Of a DNA stretch of 58,139 nucleotides, positions 10,805 to 21,767 are shown piece by piece. The position numbers and the translations under genes were made by a program. The stretch covers positions 1 through 58,139 of the forward strand of contig KV419450.1 in assembly GCA_001630475.1 (NCBI GenBank), given 5' to 3'. The notes under the pieces were generated by a model, which saw only the letters and a program-made list of their open reading frames with translations, did not search any database and was not told the origin of the DNA. This DNA is from Sistotremastrum niveocremeum HHB9708 (Eukaryota > Basidiomycota > Agaricomycetes > Sistotremastrales > Sistotremastraceae). Each line of letters opens with the position of its first letter. The stretch's first letter is position 1.

Positions 10805-12607
10805 ATGTGTCTACACAAACCAGTCAGTATTATATCTTCTGAACTTATAAGAACTACGTACTTAGTAGAAAATCGGACGCAGCTTGCCCCGGTAACCCAG
10901 CACATAGTCGTCACTGACGTCGATATACGACGGGTCCCAGGCTTCCTTCTGCAACTTCGAATCCCATCCGAGGATGATCGAGACGAAGAAGATGCGGAAG
11001 ATAATATTTTGGATGAATTATTAGGTGCTTGCGCTAACCTAACTATTTGACCGAAACTGACCATACGTAAATCAGCGGGTCTCACCCTCAGCCCTGCCCA
11101 CCATCTCGTCGAATCCGACCCTGCTTCTGTCGCCGGAGATTCGCAGACCGACAACTCTACCAGCTCGGGCAAACGTGCCAGAGAACACTCAGATGAAGAA
11201 GAGGGTGAAATCACATCTGGTCATTCGAAACGGCGTGCGCTGAGACCATTTATTCCCGCATGAAAGGCAACCACATCACTCATACATATAATATAGACCG
11301 TGGAAATGGTTTGGAATATACGCTGGATGCCAGTCATGCCTGGGATGCCCCCCAAGACCAAGAAAACCACAGCCGAAATATTCGCAAGCGAAACAAGAAA
11401 GATCAGCAGCAATACGTTGAACGAGAGATCCGTTTCTTAGACACCGCCGATCCAGTATCACAAAACGTGTACGATCTGGAAGACACGCGGGTAACTAGAA
11501 GCGGATACCTAGGGAAGGCTGTAATGGATCGTACTGCTGCAATCACCCTGAAGGAGTTCGAAAAGAAATATCCTCAGTACCAGATTTGTGAAGTGGGGTC
11601 GAGGTAAGCTTATTCTCTCTGACTTGCCCTTTATTCACGCACCCCTCAGCGACACCACGGTTCTCATGGACTGGGAAGACCGTCCGTTCAGCCTGCGTTT
11701 GGTCTTTGATGAAAGCGAAAAGCACCAGTCCATGGTCAGAGGGACACTAGCAGCTGTGAAAGAGCTGCAGCAAAAGCTTGGCGCTCTGACCTCCAACCAC
11801 AGCCGGGGAAAATACAGGTCAACTCTGTATGGGTTCTCTTTTGGTGGTGGTCAAAAGGTGAATTCCTACAGTCTTTCAAACAAGTCACTCATGCCCACTT
11901 GAAACGCAGGTTCCCATGAATTTCACGCAGACTGCGGAAACGAGAGAGTGTTTCAAAGATTTCTTGAGGAACCTACATGTCCGAAGGATGATCAAATATG
12001 CAATGGGTAATTCATCTTGTTTCCTTGCCAGGCTTAGGCTTATTTGTGGTTAGGACTGGTTAAAAATTGGTTTCCCCTCATTTGGTGTCATTATGTTGAG
12101 CTGCATAAGGAGATGTGCAAGAAGAATCCAGACATGGATATAATTGCACAGCACTGTCCCTTCTTTGCCATGAGCCAGAATTTTGGTCCTGAAGCAGTGT
12201 CTGTATGCCATATAGACACCAAGAATCTGGTCTCTGGTCTGTGTCTCATTTTTGTATTTGGTTCTTTTGATTTCAAAAAGGGTGGTCACCTGGTACTCCA
12301 TGAGGCAGAGATCATTTTGGAGGCCCCTCATGGATGCATTCTCATCATTCCCTCTGCTGCACTCACTCATGAGAACATTGCCATTTTGAGAGGTTCAGGT
12401 AAAGAGGAGAGATATGTTTTCACTATGTATTCTGCAGGTGGACTATTCAGATATAGGGATCATGGCTGGAGAACAGACAAAGCATGGAAGGAAGAGCATG
12501 GAGAATGGCCTGAACTGGATGAGAGGATTTGGAGAGAGGGGTGTGCACGCTTTCTTACTTTGGAACAACTCAGAGCCCACAAAATGGGCAAGCTTCAAAC
12601 CAAGTAG
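10805..12607 (+). CDS. TET/JBP-like 2OG-Fe(II) dioxygenase, transposon-associated type
   Basis: Six exons: 10805-11024, 11076-11234, 11297-11603, 11650-11857, 11910-12006 and 12054-12607, giving 514 aa with all phases consistent. The N-terminus is acidic and basic low-complexity sequence (KRAREHSDEEEGEI). Then come YDLEDTRV and DRTAAITLKEF, which I recall from a large agaricomycete family. The C-terminal half forms a double-stranded beta-helix: H383-x-D385 (CHIDTKN), GGHL at 407-410, distal H436 (ALTHENI) and R450 (a candidate 2-oxoglutarate ligand). Related TET/JBP-type enzymes oxidise methylated bases, and fungal members are expanded beside DNA transposons. Acting on 5-methylcytosine is therefore inference, not shown. 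The last exon has one CpG in 554 bp, while exon 3 has about 18 in 307 bp. The first exon and start are the least certain part. Confidence 0.72.
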
Positions 12608-12739
12608 AGTATCAATGTAAGGTCTTGACATGGAACTATCAACCTGATAACTCCGCTTGCATCTGTCATAAATTTTGTCCCCGCAGTCCCAACAGAGTAT
12701 TGCATGCCCATGCAGTGCTGGGAAATGTGAGGGTGTATT

Positions 12740-14026
12740 TCCCCGCAGCCATTTCTTGTCAGTCGTAATCTTGATACCACTGACAAAGGCAGAGATCTCT
12801 GTCGGCATATTGTCGAGTAAGAAGGGGCGTCTTGTTCCACATGGGCGTCTCATATGAGTGCTTGTAGACCGTGAGGTTGAAGTTATGGTCCATCACAGCG
12901 AGCTGTTGAGATTTCGACGTCGGATCGAGAAGGGGAGGGAATTTGGCATCGGCTCCGGAAGACAGGAGAGGCACGGCTGTGCAGACGAGTTGCCCGTCAT
13001 TCTTTCCTCTCTGGAAGGCCGAGTTATGATGTTTGGTCTCCCACCATGCAGTGAAGTTTGTTCCACTTTGAGCCACGAAGAGGTTCTCGACCTGACCGTC
13101 CAGCAGTCTGTCCGCGGAGAGCTGAGTGACAATAGTCCCGGACTTCATGGCGCCGTCCACACTGAAATGATAGAGTCCGCCTCCTGCTACGAAGACGACG
13201 TTCGAGAAGCCCTCGTCCAGTTAGCTACTCGTTCTCAATACTTGCATGCGTTTATGTACTCACAAGGAGGAAATTTGAGATAGACGATCGTCTTTGGCCC
13301 GGGTTCCGTGGTTGAGAATACCAGGGAAAGTTTTCCGGCAACGGTGTATAGGATGAACACCCCGTCACCTATCGCGAGTTTGCCAGCTGTCATGCGAATG
13401 AAGCCCTTGGCGAGCTCAGGGATACGAAGATCAGTCGTCCATGTCCAACTGGTAGCTGCAATGGCTATATGGGAGAGGTTCAGATTCTTGTTCTGATCGG
13501 GGTAGATGGCGACGAGGAGGGGATAGGTTCCATCGGTTGAAGCATTCTGAGGAGGAAAGTTAGCCGAAGATATCAGAATCGTATTCATGATGAGACGTAC
13601 CAGGTGAAGCTGAGTGATATTCGCATTCTGAGGCTGGCCGACAGAAATCAATAGCTTCTTCTTGAGCTCTGCCGCTGGGAGATCCAGGTCCTTCGGTGAT
13701 ATGGGCGACAATACATGCACATTGCTGTAATTTGTCGCACCCTTAGTCGCAAATGCTGCGAATAAGGTTCCGTTCTCAGTGGTGCTTTGAGTGACCGCGA
13801 ATGCTTACGCCACGTCGGAGATGCCGAGTACATCGCTGAGATTGACGATGAGGTGATTCCCTTGTCCGTCGGATTTGATAGCGAGAAATAGTCCAGTCGA
13901 GGAGAATGGGAATGACAGTGGACGATGTGCCTCATCGTGCACGGCGGTAGAACGCCTTGCAGGAGTGATAGCCTGCGCTGGCATCATATGGAGCATGACC
14001 TCGCTGTCGACGTGAACGTTGCTCAT
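12740..14026 (-). pseudogene. Decayed lectin/propeller-like hypothetical protein gene
   Basis: It starts at ATG 14026 (SNVHVDSEVMLHMMPAQ). The frame meets TAA at 13805-13807, but the same frame continues with good beta-strand sequence (TENGTLFAAFATKGATNYS) into 13720-13560. A clean intron follows (donor GTACGT after TQLHL, about 13602-13551), then NASTDGTYPLLVAIYP to KFPP (about 13270). The next join to GLYHFSVDGAMKSG cannot be made in phase without a stop. Near 12830 the frame slips again between WNKTPLL and LLDNMPTEISAF. Downstream the similarity stops at the edge of the CpG-poor oxygenase region. I recall similar sequences as conserved agaricomycete hypotheticals with fucose-lectin-like layout; that name is tentative. 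Three or more lesions point to a pseudogene. An 84-bp intron hiding the TAA is possible but would remove credible coding sequence. Confidence 0.55.
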
Positions 14027-14356
14027 TGTAGGCGATTGGGAAACTTTAGGACGTATGGATGGAACGAAAGTGGTCGATGGAAGTCTTTTCGGTCCATTCT
14101 GTTTCCTTAGCTATGGCATTTGAATCGTCCCTCTGGCTCTTGTGGCATAATGGGCTGCCCTGAAGTTTTCCCGGGTCGAATGGAGAGAGAACAGGACCCT
14201 AGATTGCAGATATTGAGGAACTGATCGATCCAGGACGGAGGACAGGCCGACAGCAATGGACGCGAATAAACCTGGAAATTCAATGCGGATGCAAGAAAGT
14301 GCCTCGGGTTGGGTCAGACACGCAGGAGTTTCCGAAACACCTGATCCGTTTCGGCC

Positions 14357-14473
14357 GACACAGTGTCACAACAACAACAACAACAACAACAAATTCAATT
14401 AACGTCCTCGAGGCACAGAGGTGCCTATGGTAGACGACTAACTAAGGTACAAAGCAATAGACACAGTGTCACA
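14357..14473. repeat. 14-bp direct repeat flanking an 89-bp insert with a (CAA)n end
   Basis: GACACAGTGTCACA occurs at 14357-14370 and again at 14460-14473. The 89 bp between begin with about seven CAA units. On the minus strand this is an insert ending in (TTG)n and flanked by a 14-bp duplication, as left by a short retroposed fragment. The repeat itself contains the palindrome GACACAGTGTC. A chance duplication cannot be excluded. Confidence 0.45.
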
Positions 14474-14972
14474 GTGGCAGCCTGTGGCAGCGCCTTTCTT
14501 TCCACGACCTTCCTCACTTGGGCCAAGGAACAGACAAGAAAATGCTGGATAAGGATCAAGAAGGTCTCGTACCTGAGTTCGGCCTGCCGATCAGGGCCAT
14601 CCTCTATCATTTACTCGGATTCGCCGTCCATCACGCGATCTCAGAGGATCGATACTGTACCATGCCTCGCGGAGCGGCCACAAAGGAATTGCTATTATAT
14701 CTTCGATTCATTTTTGCTACGTTCTAGGCTGTCCATCTGTATTCGCCTCATGGAAACAAAGCAGTTCGGCCAGCGTTTTTTCTAGACCGGTACTTGCAAG
14801 GCAGCTCAAGATCTTGCCGCAGCTTAGACTCGAGATCGCGAGATGCTATATGTCGCTCTCCTCAGGCACAATGCAGACGGCATTTTATTATCTTCCGGAG
14901 GATGTCAATCTTCATATTATGTAGCATGTCCTTTCGGCCGTCCCTGTTTCTCAATCCTCCCTGCCTTCTGTC

Positions 14973-16940
14973 ATGGCTGCTGAGCGCATTTCTTCGACCA
15001 AAATCTACAGCTCTGACCAAATCACTGTCATACCTCAGAAGGCTATCAATCACCAGCTTTCGCTGATGTACAAAGCCAACAAGACCTTGCAGAAGATTGC
15101 GGCGAAGCTGGAAGGAGACGATTTTGGAGGTGCAGAAGCGACGTTGGACGCACCCAAGATTGAGTCACAGGTCGGAACGCAGAGTAAGCCATATCTGGTA
15201 TCTGTTGGGATTTTATTCTGGATAAGCATATCAGATCGATCTGCGTATCACTTCATATATCTGAAGGTAAGCAGAGCCGTTTTATAGTATGGTCGAGCTA
15301 GATTATACATTGCACCCTTGAGACCGGCAAATCGAACTATTCGATGGGTCAAGGTCGAAACGCAAAGTGAGTTTGATCCGTCCCGCTGGAGTCCAATTTT
15401 CAATCTGACGTCGGTAACAGAGAGGCTAGCTGCGATATCAAAGATTGGGTGCTTCTCCTCAGTGTCAACCTTGCCCTCAAATCTGCTTCCTTCGTCCAAC
15501 TTCCCGACAACGTCGAAGCAAAACTGAAGAAGCTCGACGATTACAGTGTGCGACAACTCCTGATCGATTTTACGAGTTCGTCCCCCATCCCCCTCCTTGA
15601 TGATGGACGAAATTGACGTACTGTCAGGTGCCAACATCACAAATTACGACGCTTTACGAGCAAGATTGACATACCCAAAGACAAGAACTACAACTACGCA
15701 ATGTCGTACTGGAATCTTCTCATCTCGCAATATTTCCTCGAGCTTGCGAATAAAGATAACTCCTCTGTCATCCACTACCTTCCCAAAGTCAAGAAACACC
15801 AGGGACAATATGCTGTACCCACACTTCCTCCGACCGACCTCAAATTTCGGCCTTTACCGTATATCAATGGCCCTTCGGATCGGGGGAGTGGATGTGATAT
15901 ATGCTTGTTTATCTGCAGATGACAGGAGGCAATGCGATGCCGAGAGAATCACTCCCGATATCCGTACGTCGTCCCTTTGGAATATGACTTAAGCACGCTC
16001 ATCTATACATGAGCCAATTGGGTTGTACCAGCCGCCAATGACGACAGTGAAGGTTACGACGGGACCGTTGCGCTCTCCAAATCTATCTTTCGCGACGGAT
16101 GGCTACTCCCTTACCTAGCCGTCGGTAGCTGATTTCAATCGTAAATCTACCTGGATCGTTGATCAGGCAGTCTAGAGATCCGACCCGGACAACTTTTTGA
16201 AGATCGGACGTATCTTGAAGGCCATTCGGGATGAGACACTGCGAATGACTCCGACATCAAGTGGCGGCTTGCTCTGCTGATGAAGTTGATGGGGAGATCA
16301 AGAAGAAAGTTGGCGACGCTAAGGGACAGTGATATAAGTATGCCCAATATGATAAGAAGGACGACGATCATGGTTTGTTCAGAGTTTGGATGTCAGGTAC
16401 GGCCCCTTTTTTTTTTTCTTTTATTGATTGATGCTTATCAGGTTGCGGGCGATACGAAGAATTGGATTTTCCTGCGTGAAGGATTCAACTCTACCGGACA
16501 AAGCGATGTCCAGCTCTTCGGGAAAACTCGTGTCGACTTATATGCGTACGTCGATCTTCCTCGGTCTACGTAGAATCTATTCTTTCTCCACTTCATGGTT
16601 CATCGGTGACGATCGTTGCAGCGGATGGGTCGAAGGCACGTGGAATGTCGCTCTGGTATTCGACGGCGTACACGACGGAGAATTAATCATCAAATCAATC
16701 CCAGAGAAGATCACCCCCGTTATCAACGGCGGTTCCGACGAAGCCTGGCTTCCAGAAGGCGATGTGAAGAACTTCTTCAACAGTGTCGATGCTGGCTTGA
16801 AGAACCTTTCGATGCAAAGTTTCATCGATAAACTCACGAATGCTTTGGGAACTTCATGGGACTTCTGTTTGGCTGGAGGAGATGATTTCTTCATTGACAA
16901 GGCCGTGTTCAATGCTGAGTACGACTTCCTTTGTCAGTAG
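14973..16940 (+). pseudogene. Frameshifted relic of a conserved hypothetical gene
   Basis: The 5' half can be spliced cleanly: 14973-15183, 15235-15266, 15323-15366, 15430-15575 and from 15628, giving NQSLMYKAN-type, then CDIKDWVLLL and IDFTSANITNYDA. After NYDA the frame slips by one base to IDIPKDKNYNYAMSYW. Around 15895 an extra AT in GATATATG slips it again before YLQMTGGNAMPRE. A further break precedes DGTVALSKSIFRDGWLLPYL. The last two exons (to 16571, then 16621-16940, ending EYDFLCQ) are intact. From memory this is a family of about 600-aa agaricomycete hypotheticals of unknown function. It is divergently placed to the relic at 12740-14026. At least three frame breaks make it a pseudogene unless the sequence has errors. 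Confidence 0.55.
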
Positions 16941-18485
16941 TTCAAGGCTTAGATGACCGCATACATACTGTTATCATTATTCCAATTCTTCTTGCTTTCG
17001 ATTCATGAATCAAGGTCAATATATATCTGTGGTTTCCCAGAGATCGTCGTGGATCATCGATGAACGAAAAAGTTCATCCACCTTCCCTTCCCGCTTCCCG
17101 CAGTCAAAAACACTGCGGCTGCTCTTCGTGCCGCCGCGGCCTTTTACTCCACCCATCCCTAGGAATCCTCTTTTACACTCAAATCCAGATCTCGTCGTAC
17201 GCCGCACCCATTAGCCAACAGCGGGCTTTCAAATTCATAGTATGTCCTGGTGGATATATGACTATGGAACGGTATACTTACAATAATCCTAGGTGCCCAA
17301 GTTGATGCATCTAATGCACGTCGCGATAAATTACCGCGCCAGTCCACTCCTACTCCATCCGCTCCTGCCATCAAAACCCAGCCCAAACCAACTCAGCCTC
17401 TAGTTCGACTTCCTGCCCACTTATCTGCTCGATCTTCCCGACGCTGAAGGCCATGACTTTGAAGCGGGCAGGGACTTCGTTGGCATAGGTGATGACGACA
17501 CTTACGGTCGTCCCGCAGACAACCCATCCGAGCAGGGAGGGGAAGAGGAAGAGGACGTTGATAACGGTATTTAGGAGCTTGACGATGACACTGAGACTCC
17601 TGCGCGAGTAAAGGGCAAGGGCGGGTCGAATGAAAGGCTGGCGGGTCTACGAAAGCTGAAGTTTCTTAGCAGCCTCCATCGATGAAATGATAACAGTACG
17701 TCGTGCTCTCTTTTGTCATACCCTTATCGTTAACTTCCATGAGCTGTAGTCTACGATGATCGACCTCACGAGCCCGGCTCATCCAAAGACGATCAGGGTG
17801 TTAATCGTGCGGGCCAAGGAGCCAAGCTGCATAAGCATCCATTTATCAAGCCGATCTGCAATAAACTCTTCCTCACGCTCGTGCTATCGGTCCTGTCTTC
17901 GACGCCTTTTCAACCCCCTTCCATTGGAGGCTATGCTGCTCACCATCACCGGGGTGCGTTTTCTTTCATTTTATCATGGAAATGCTTGACACAATGCTGC
18001 AGATGCAGTGATCCTTCTGACAGCATTGTGCCGGGATACTTCCTATCGGACCTTTCCTACCAAATACCTCATATATATTCTTATACTTCAGGAACTCCAG
18101 GTGCATGCCAGGAGTCTCTCTTCGGCGAAGTACATTCAGGACATTAACAGAGGTTTGTATACCTACGGAAGGTTTCAAAGGCCTCGATTTGTATCTATAC
18201 ATGTATATATTGTTCCTGTGTCTACGACGCTGTCAGAAATCTATAGCCTGTTTACTCCAAATACTGATCTGAAACATGCCCAGCGTCTGATATCATTCAA
18301 TGCCAAAGACTAACTGAAAAACATACTATATACCTGAAGTATATGCTGGTATCGAGTGGTATTGGATGGCGTTAGAGGGGGGTACGGATACAGGGCGGGT
18401 ATACGGCGCATACCGGTATATCCCAGTTCAACAACCTTCTGAGTCCAACAACCTTCTGACCGTATAGTTGAGCGCACTTGAGAAT
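16941..18485. other. No gene recognised
   Basis: It contains fragments of protein-like composition on the plus strand near 17480-17640 (acidic, EEEDVDNG) and 17750-18130, none with a recognisable motif or a clean exon chain. Possibly a decayed element. No terminal repeats were found apart from those of the MITE that follows. Confidence 0.3.
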
Positions 18486-18785
18486 TAAGGCTTCCAACGA
18501 GTATCGGCCAAATGGGTATACCCGTGGGTGTACTCGCGCAGGTACCTGCCAAAATTAGCGTGGGTGGGTATGAGGTTGGCCATTGAACTTTTTGGTGGGT
18601 ACCTGCCTCCAACAAAGTGTTTCAATTTCACTATTTAACCACAAAACAAGACACTTTGCATGGGTATACCTGCATGGGTACCCATACTTGGCAAGTACGG
18701 GTATGAGATTTTGGCCCAAAAAAACAGGCAGGTACCCGCACGCAGGTACCTGAGTACCACAGGTACATATTCGTTGGAAGCCTTA
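18486..18785. mobile_element. 300-bp hAT-like MITE, divergent family member
   Basis: The ends are inverted repeats TAAGGCTTCCAACGA(G/A)TA. A perfect 8-bp duplication TTGAGAAT lies at 18478-18485 and 18786-18793. Length (300 bp), the TAAGG start, GGTACC/GGTATACC-rich interior and 8-bp duplication match the two copies at 9272 and 9832. The interior sequence is clearly different, so this is a sister subfamily mobilised by a similar transposase. Confidence 0.9.
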
Positions 18786-21767
18786 TTGAGAATGAACGAG
18801 CTCGCGAGCCTGATCTAGGCTGTCACGCTCTTTCCGTGGTTGAGCGTGAGCATGACTACCCCCTCCATCGAGCGTGTTCCAAGTTGGCGTTTTGCGGCTT
18901 TCCTCATGTCCAGGCCGGGCGCGTACTTCCAAACCCGCTCGAAAACCCGCCCATGCGTGATCGCGTTTCCTGATGGCCTGATGGTTCGAGCATCGCAAGT
19001 AAATTCAAATCAAGGAAGTCCTTTAAATTTTGTTCTTCGCTTTTCGTTTCAGTCACTGGCCTTTTCTAGTGCTTGATAGGTCGTGGTGTCTTGCGCATCT
19101 GACGAAGTCGTTGGTTCCTGGCTCTCAACCTTACCTCATCACATCATGTTCGGTACATCCAGCGACTGGACTTTGACTACCATGGTGGTGGTGATCCCCT
19201 CGCTGTCTCTGGTTACCAGATACACGCTGAGAGTGATGAGCGCGATAGCTGATTGATCGGGATCCTGGGATCTGTAAGAAACCACGCTGGTGGTGGTGGT
19301 GGTGGTGTATTAACGGCTGCGGGCTGCGCTCGAATAGGTATGCGTGGTCTTCAATGAACCAAGAAATGTCTCCTGACTAACTTGCCATTCGTCGTTCAAG
19401 ACATTCAGTATCGATGACTGCCATTGATTGTTCCACCCAGTCCAATCCGCCCCTGATCCTTCTCATATTGTGATCGCTCGTACGTAGCGCCTCGACCAAA
19501 TGCATACGGTGAGCTCGCTTCACGATCTCTAGTCAATGCGACACTGATTGCAGCATCTTTTCGAACGGTAGAGCCGTTCTCAGTCTCTTCGCACCTTTTC
19601 TTGTAGTTCATCATCTTCCTACTGCATCCACGAGTTCTCTGGACAATCGCTCTTCTTCATCATACACCTCCCCGTTCTTGAAACTTTCGCTCAAGCCTCC
19701 ATCGGTGAATCATTCACGTTCTCACAACTTCAGCGATAGCATTGCAGCACATACGTCACACGATCAACGATCTGCTGTCGCCTACTTCTACAGGATCACC
19801 CACGCACGACTATTAGGCTCGAGTGACGAACTTGGATTCAATAGGTTCCGAGAAGTTGAATCGCTGCAGCCTGTCTTGCTACTCGATCACAATTTCAGCC
19901 TCGTTGCATCCCGCTCGGAGCACGAGGAACAGAGGCTCGGAGTACGACTTATTTTTATTGGAACTCGCCGCTCCTTTGCGCTCAATCCGCGACGTCGAAC
20001 CCCGATCGAATTCCGTTGGTGAACTTATGTCTATTCGCTCAAATCCATCGTCATAATGACGTTCGTGACTTCCGTAGATCCCTCTACCCTATATCTTCTC
20101 CATTCCATGGTTGGTTGGAAGCAACGTCGCCAGCCCCTTGTATACTTCAAGGAGGTCTATCTGTCCAATCGCTCCGTTGCAACTTTCGGATATTCTTACG
20201 GTCCACGTCTCGTGTTCTTCGGTATGGTGACCCTGTTTTCTCCATTGCAAAGTTGGCCTTGACTGACACGTTAGCGAACTGGGCGCGCGGGAAAGTGCTC
20301 TCGTATGACCCACGTTTGTCAACTGGGTTTTCATCACTCCGAACTTGTGGTAAAGACCGGTGGACCCTTGCAATCTCCTTCAAGGCCGACCTTCGTTCCT
20401 GAAGACTGAATACACGTCTCTTCGTCTTCCACTTGTGCCGGCAGACCATCCCACCATCTCCCTGACCAGAATTCAATCCTTGTCCTCAATTCCGCCTCTA
20501 GAATGAGCGTGTCAGTGCTAGTCGACAGGGGAAGACATTGGCATTAACTCAACGTCTGACGAATCGAGATGGACGGCTTAGGTAGCTGCTCACTGTAGCA
20601 GCGGATCTGAGTTCAAATGTCAGCCTGCGTCACGCGCGTCCAGGTTTGCGTGGCTTTGCTGTAATTTGTTCGAGCCCCCCAGCTTTCCTGCAGCCTGCTT
20701 CCTGCACCTCTCCAACATTTGGATATCTCCAGCCTCTCTGATCCTGCCACTTCAACATCTTCCGCGCCCCAGAGTGCTTCGGAAGAAATGGACCTGGACG
20801 ACTTGGAAGAAGAGCCGGAAGGAGAGCGATCGCTGCCTCACCGGCTTGAAACCGGGCATTCTGGGTCTGGCAATGAAGACCCTGGAACCGGAAACTTCGC
20901 TGCAGATGAGGAAGAAGAAGCAGCGGAGGAAGAGGACGAGGACGAAGAGGAAGAAGAGGAGGACGAAGAGGAGGAGGAAGAGGAGGCAGATAGCGCGGAT
21001 GATGTAGAGGCTGGGGATTTCGAGGAAGATGAGTCCTGATCATCATCGAGTCCGCTCTTACCTTGGATTTTGGCTTGACGTGCACCTTGACAGTATCCCG
21101 AATGCATCAGAAATGGTGGGAATCAGTAGAATTTTTGTTGTAGAGCATTCATTAAGCAGACTATTTTACATGAATTTTCTATATTTTACGCAAGGCATGG
21201 TGGCCCACAGAGCCCAGATATCGAGCAGACGAGCACTTGAACGACGCACCGCGCGAAATCCCAAGTCGCTTCTCGAGGCCGCTCATCTCACGCGCGATCG
21301 GAGTTTTGCCTGATGAACGGGTGTTGCGGTGCTCCTGTCCAGCACACTTCAGCGAGGGTGCATGCATTCTAGGCCTGAGTACATTCGCAATTAGTGCGAG
21401 GACCTACTGGATCCGTGAGTGCCTACCGTATCTTGCTTCCGGTTCTGATACAGTATGATACCACCCTAGTGCCATTGCCACAGCTCGTCATTCACATCTC
21501 CACCAATCGCCTTCAGTTTCATTGTGACTGCGATCGCTGCGTCGTCGAGAAGAGCACTCCAGCTTAGCCCTTTCTTTGAACGACCTCAGAGTCTCTGCCT
21601 CGCACAAGTGTCATATCCTCAAAGGTCACCTCGAAACATCTCGCTCATACGATCTCAACCAACCGACTATCACCGACATTCCCTTCCCTCTCGTGGTTCT
21701 CGTGGCGTATTCGACTATCACCTGAACTTTCCTCTGCGACGTGACCCTCCAACCCCTTGATATCAAA
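18786..21767. other. Gene-poor stretch with simple repeats and an acidic coding-like tract
   Basis: It holds a (GGT)n microsatellite at 19288-19307. A plus frame at 20719-21039 is dominated by GAA/GAG/GAC codons (poly-Glu/Asp, for example EEEEEEADSADDVEAGD); it is low-complexity and may be part of a decayed protein, but nothing else supports a gene. The last 300 bp are the likely 5' flank of the Tnp2 transposase. No transposon ends were identified. Confidence 0.35.

Noticed and set aside
13721-13804. 84-nt intron removing the in-frame TAA of the lectin-like gene
   Set aside because: GT and AG are present and the length is a multiple of three, but the removed sequence looks like real beta-strand coding sequence and the gene has other lesions, so a nonsense mutation is simpler.
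20719-21039. Acidic 106-codon ORF as a gene
   Set aside because: It is mostly Glu/Asp repeats from a GAG/GAA-rich tract; the opposite strand is equally open as poly-Ser. No conserved motif or exon context.
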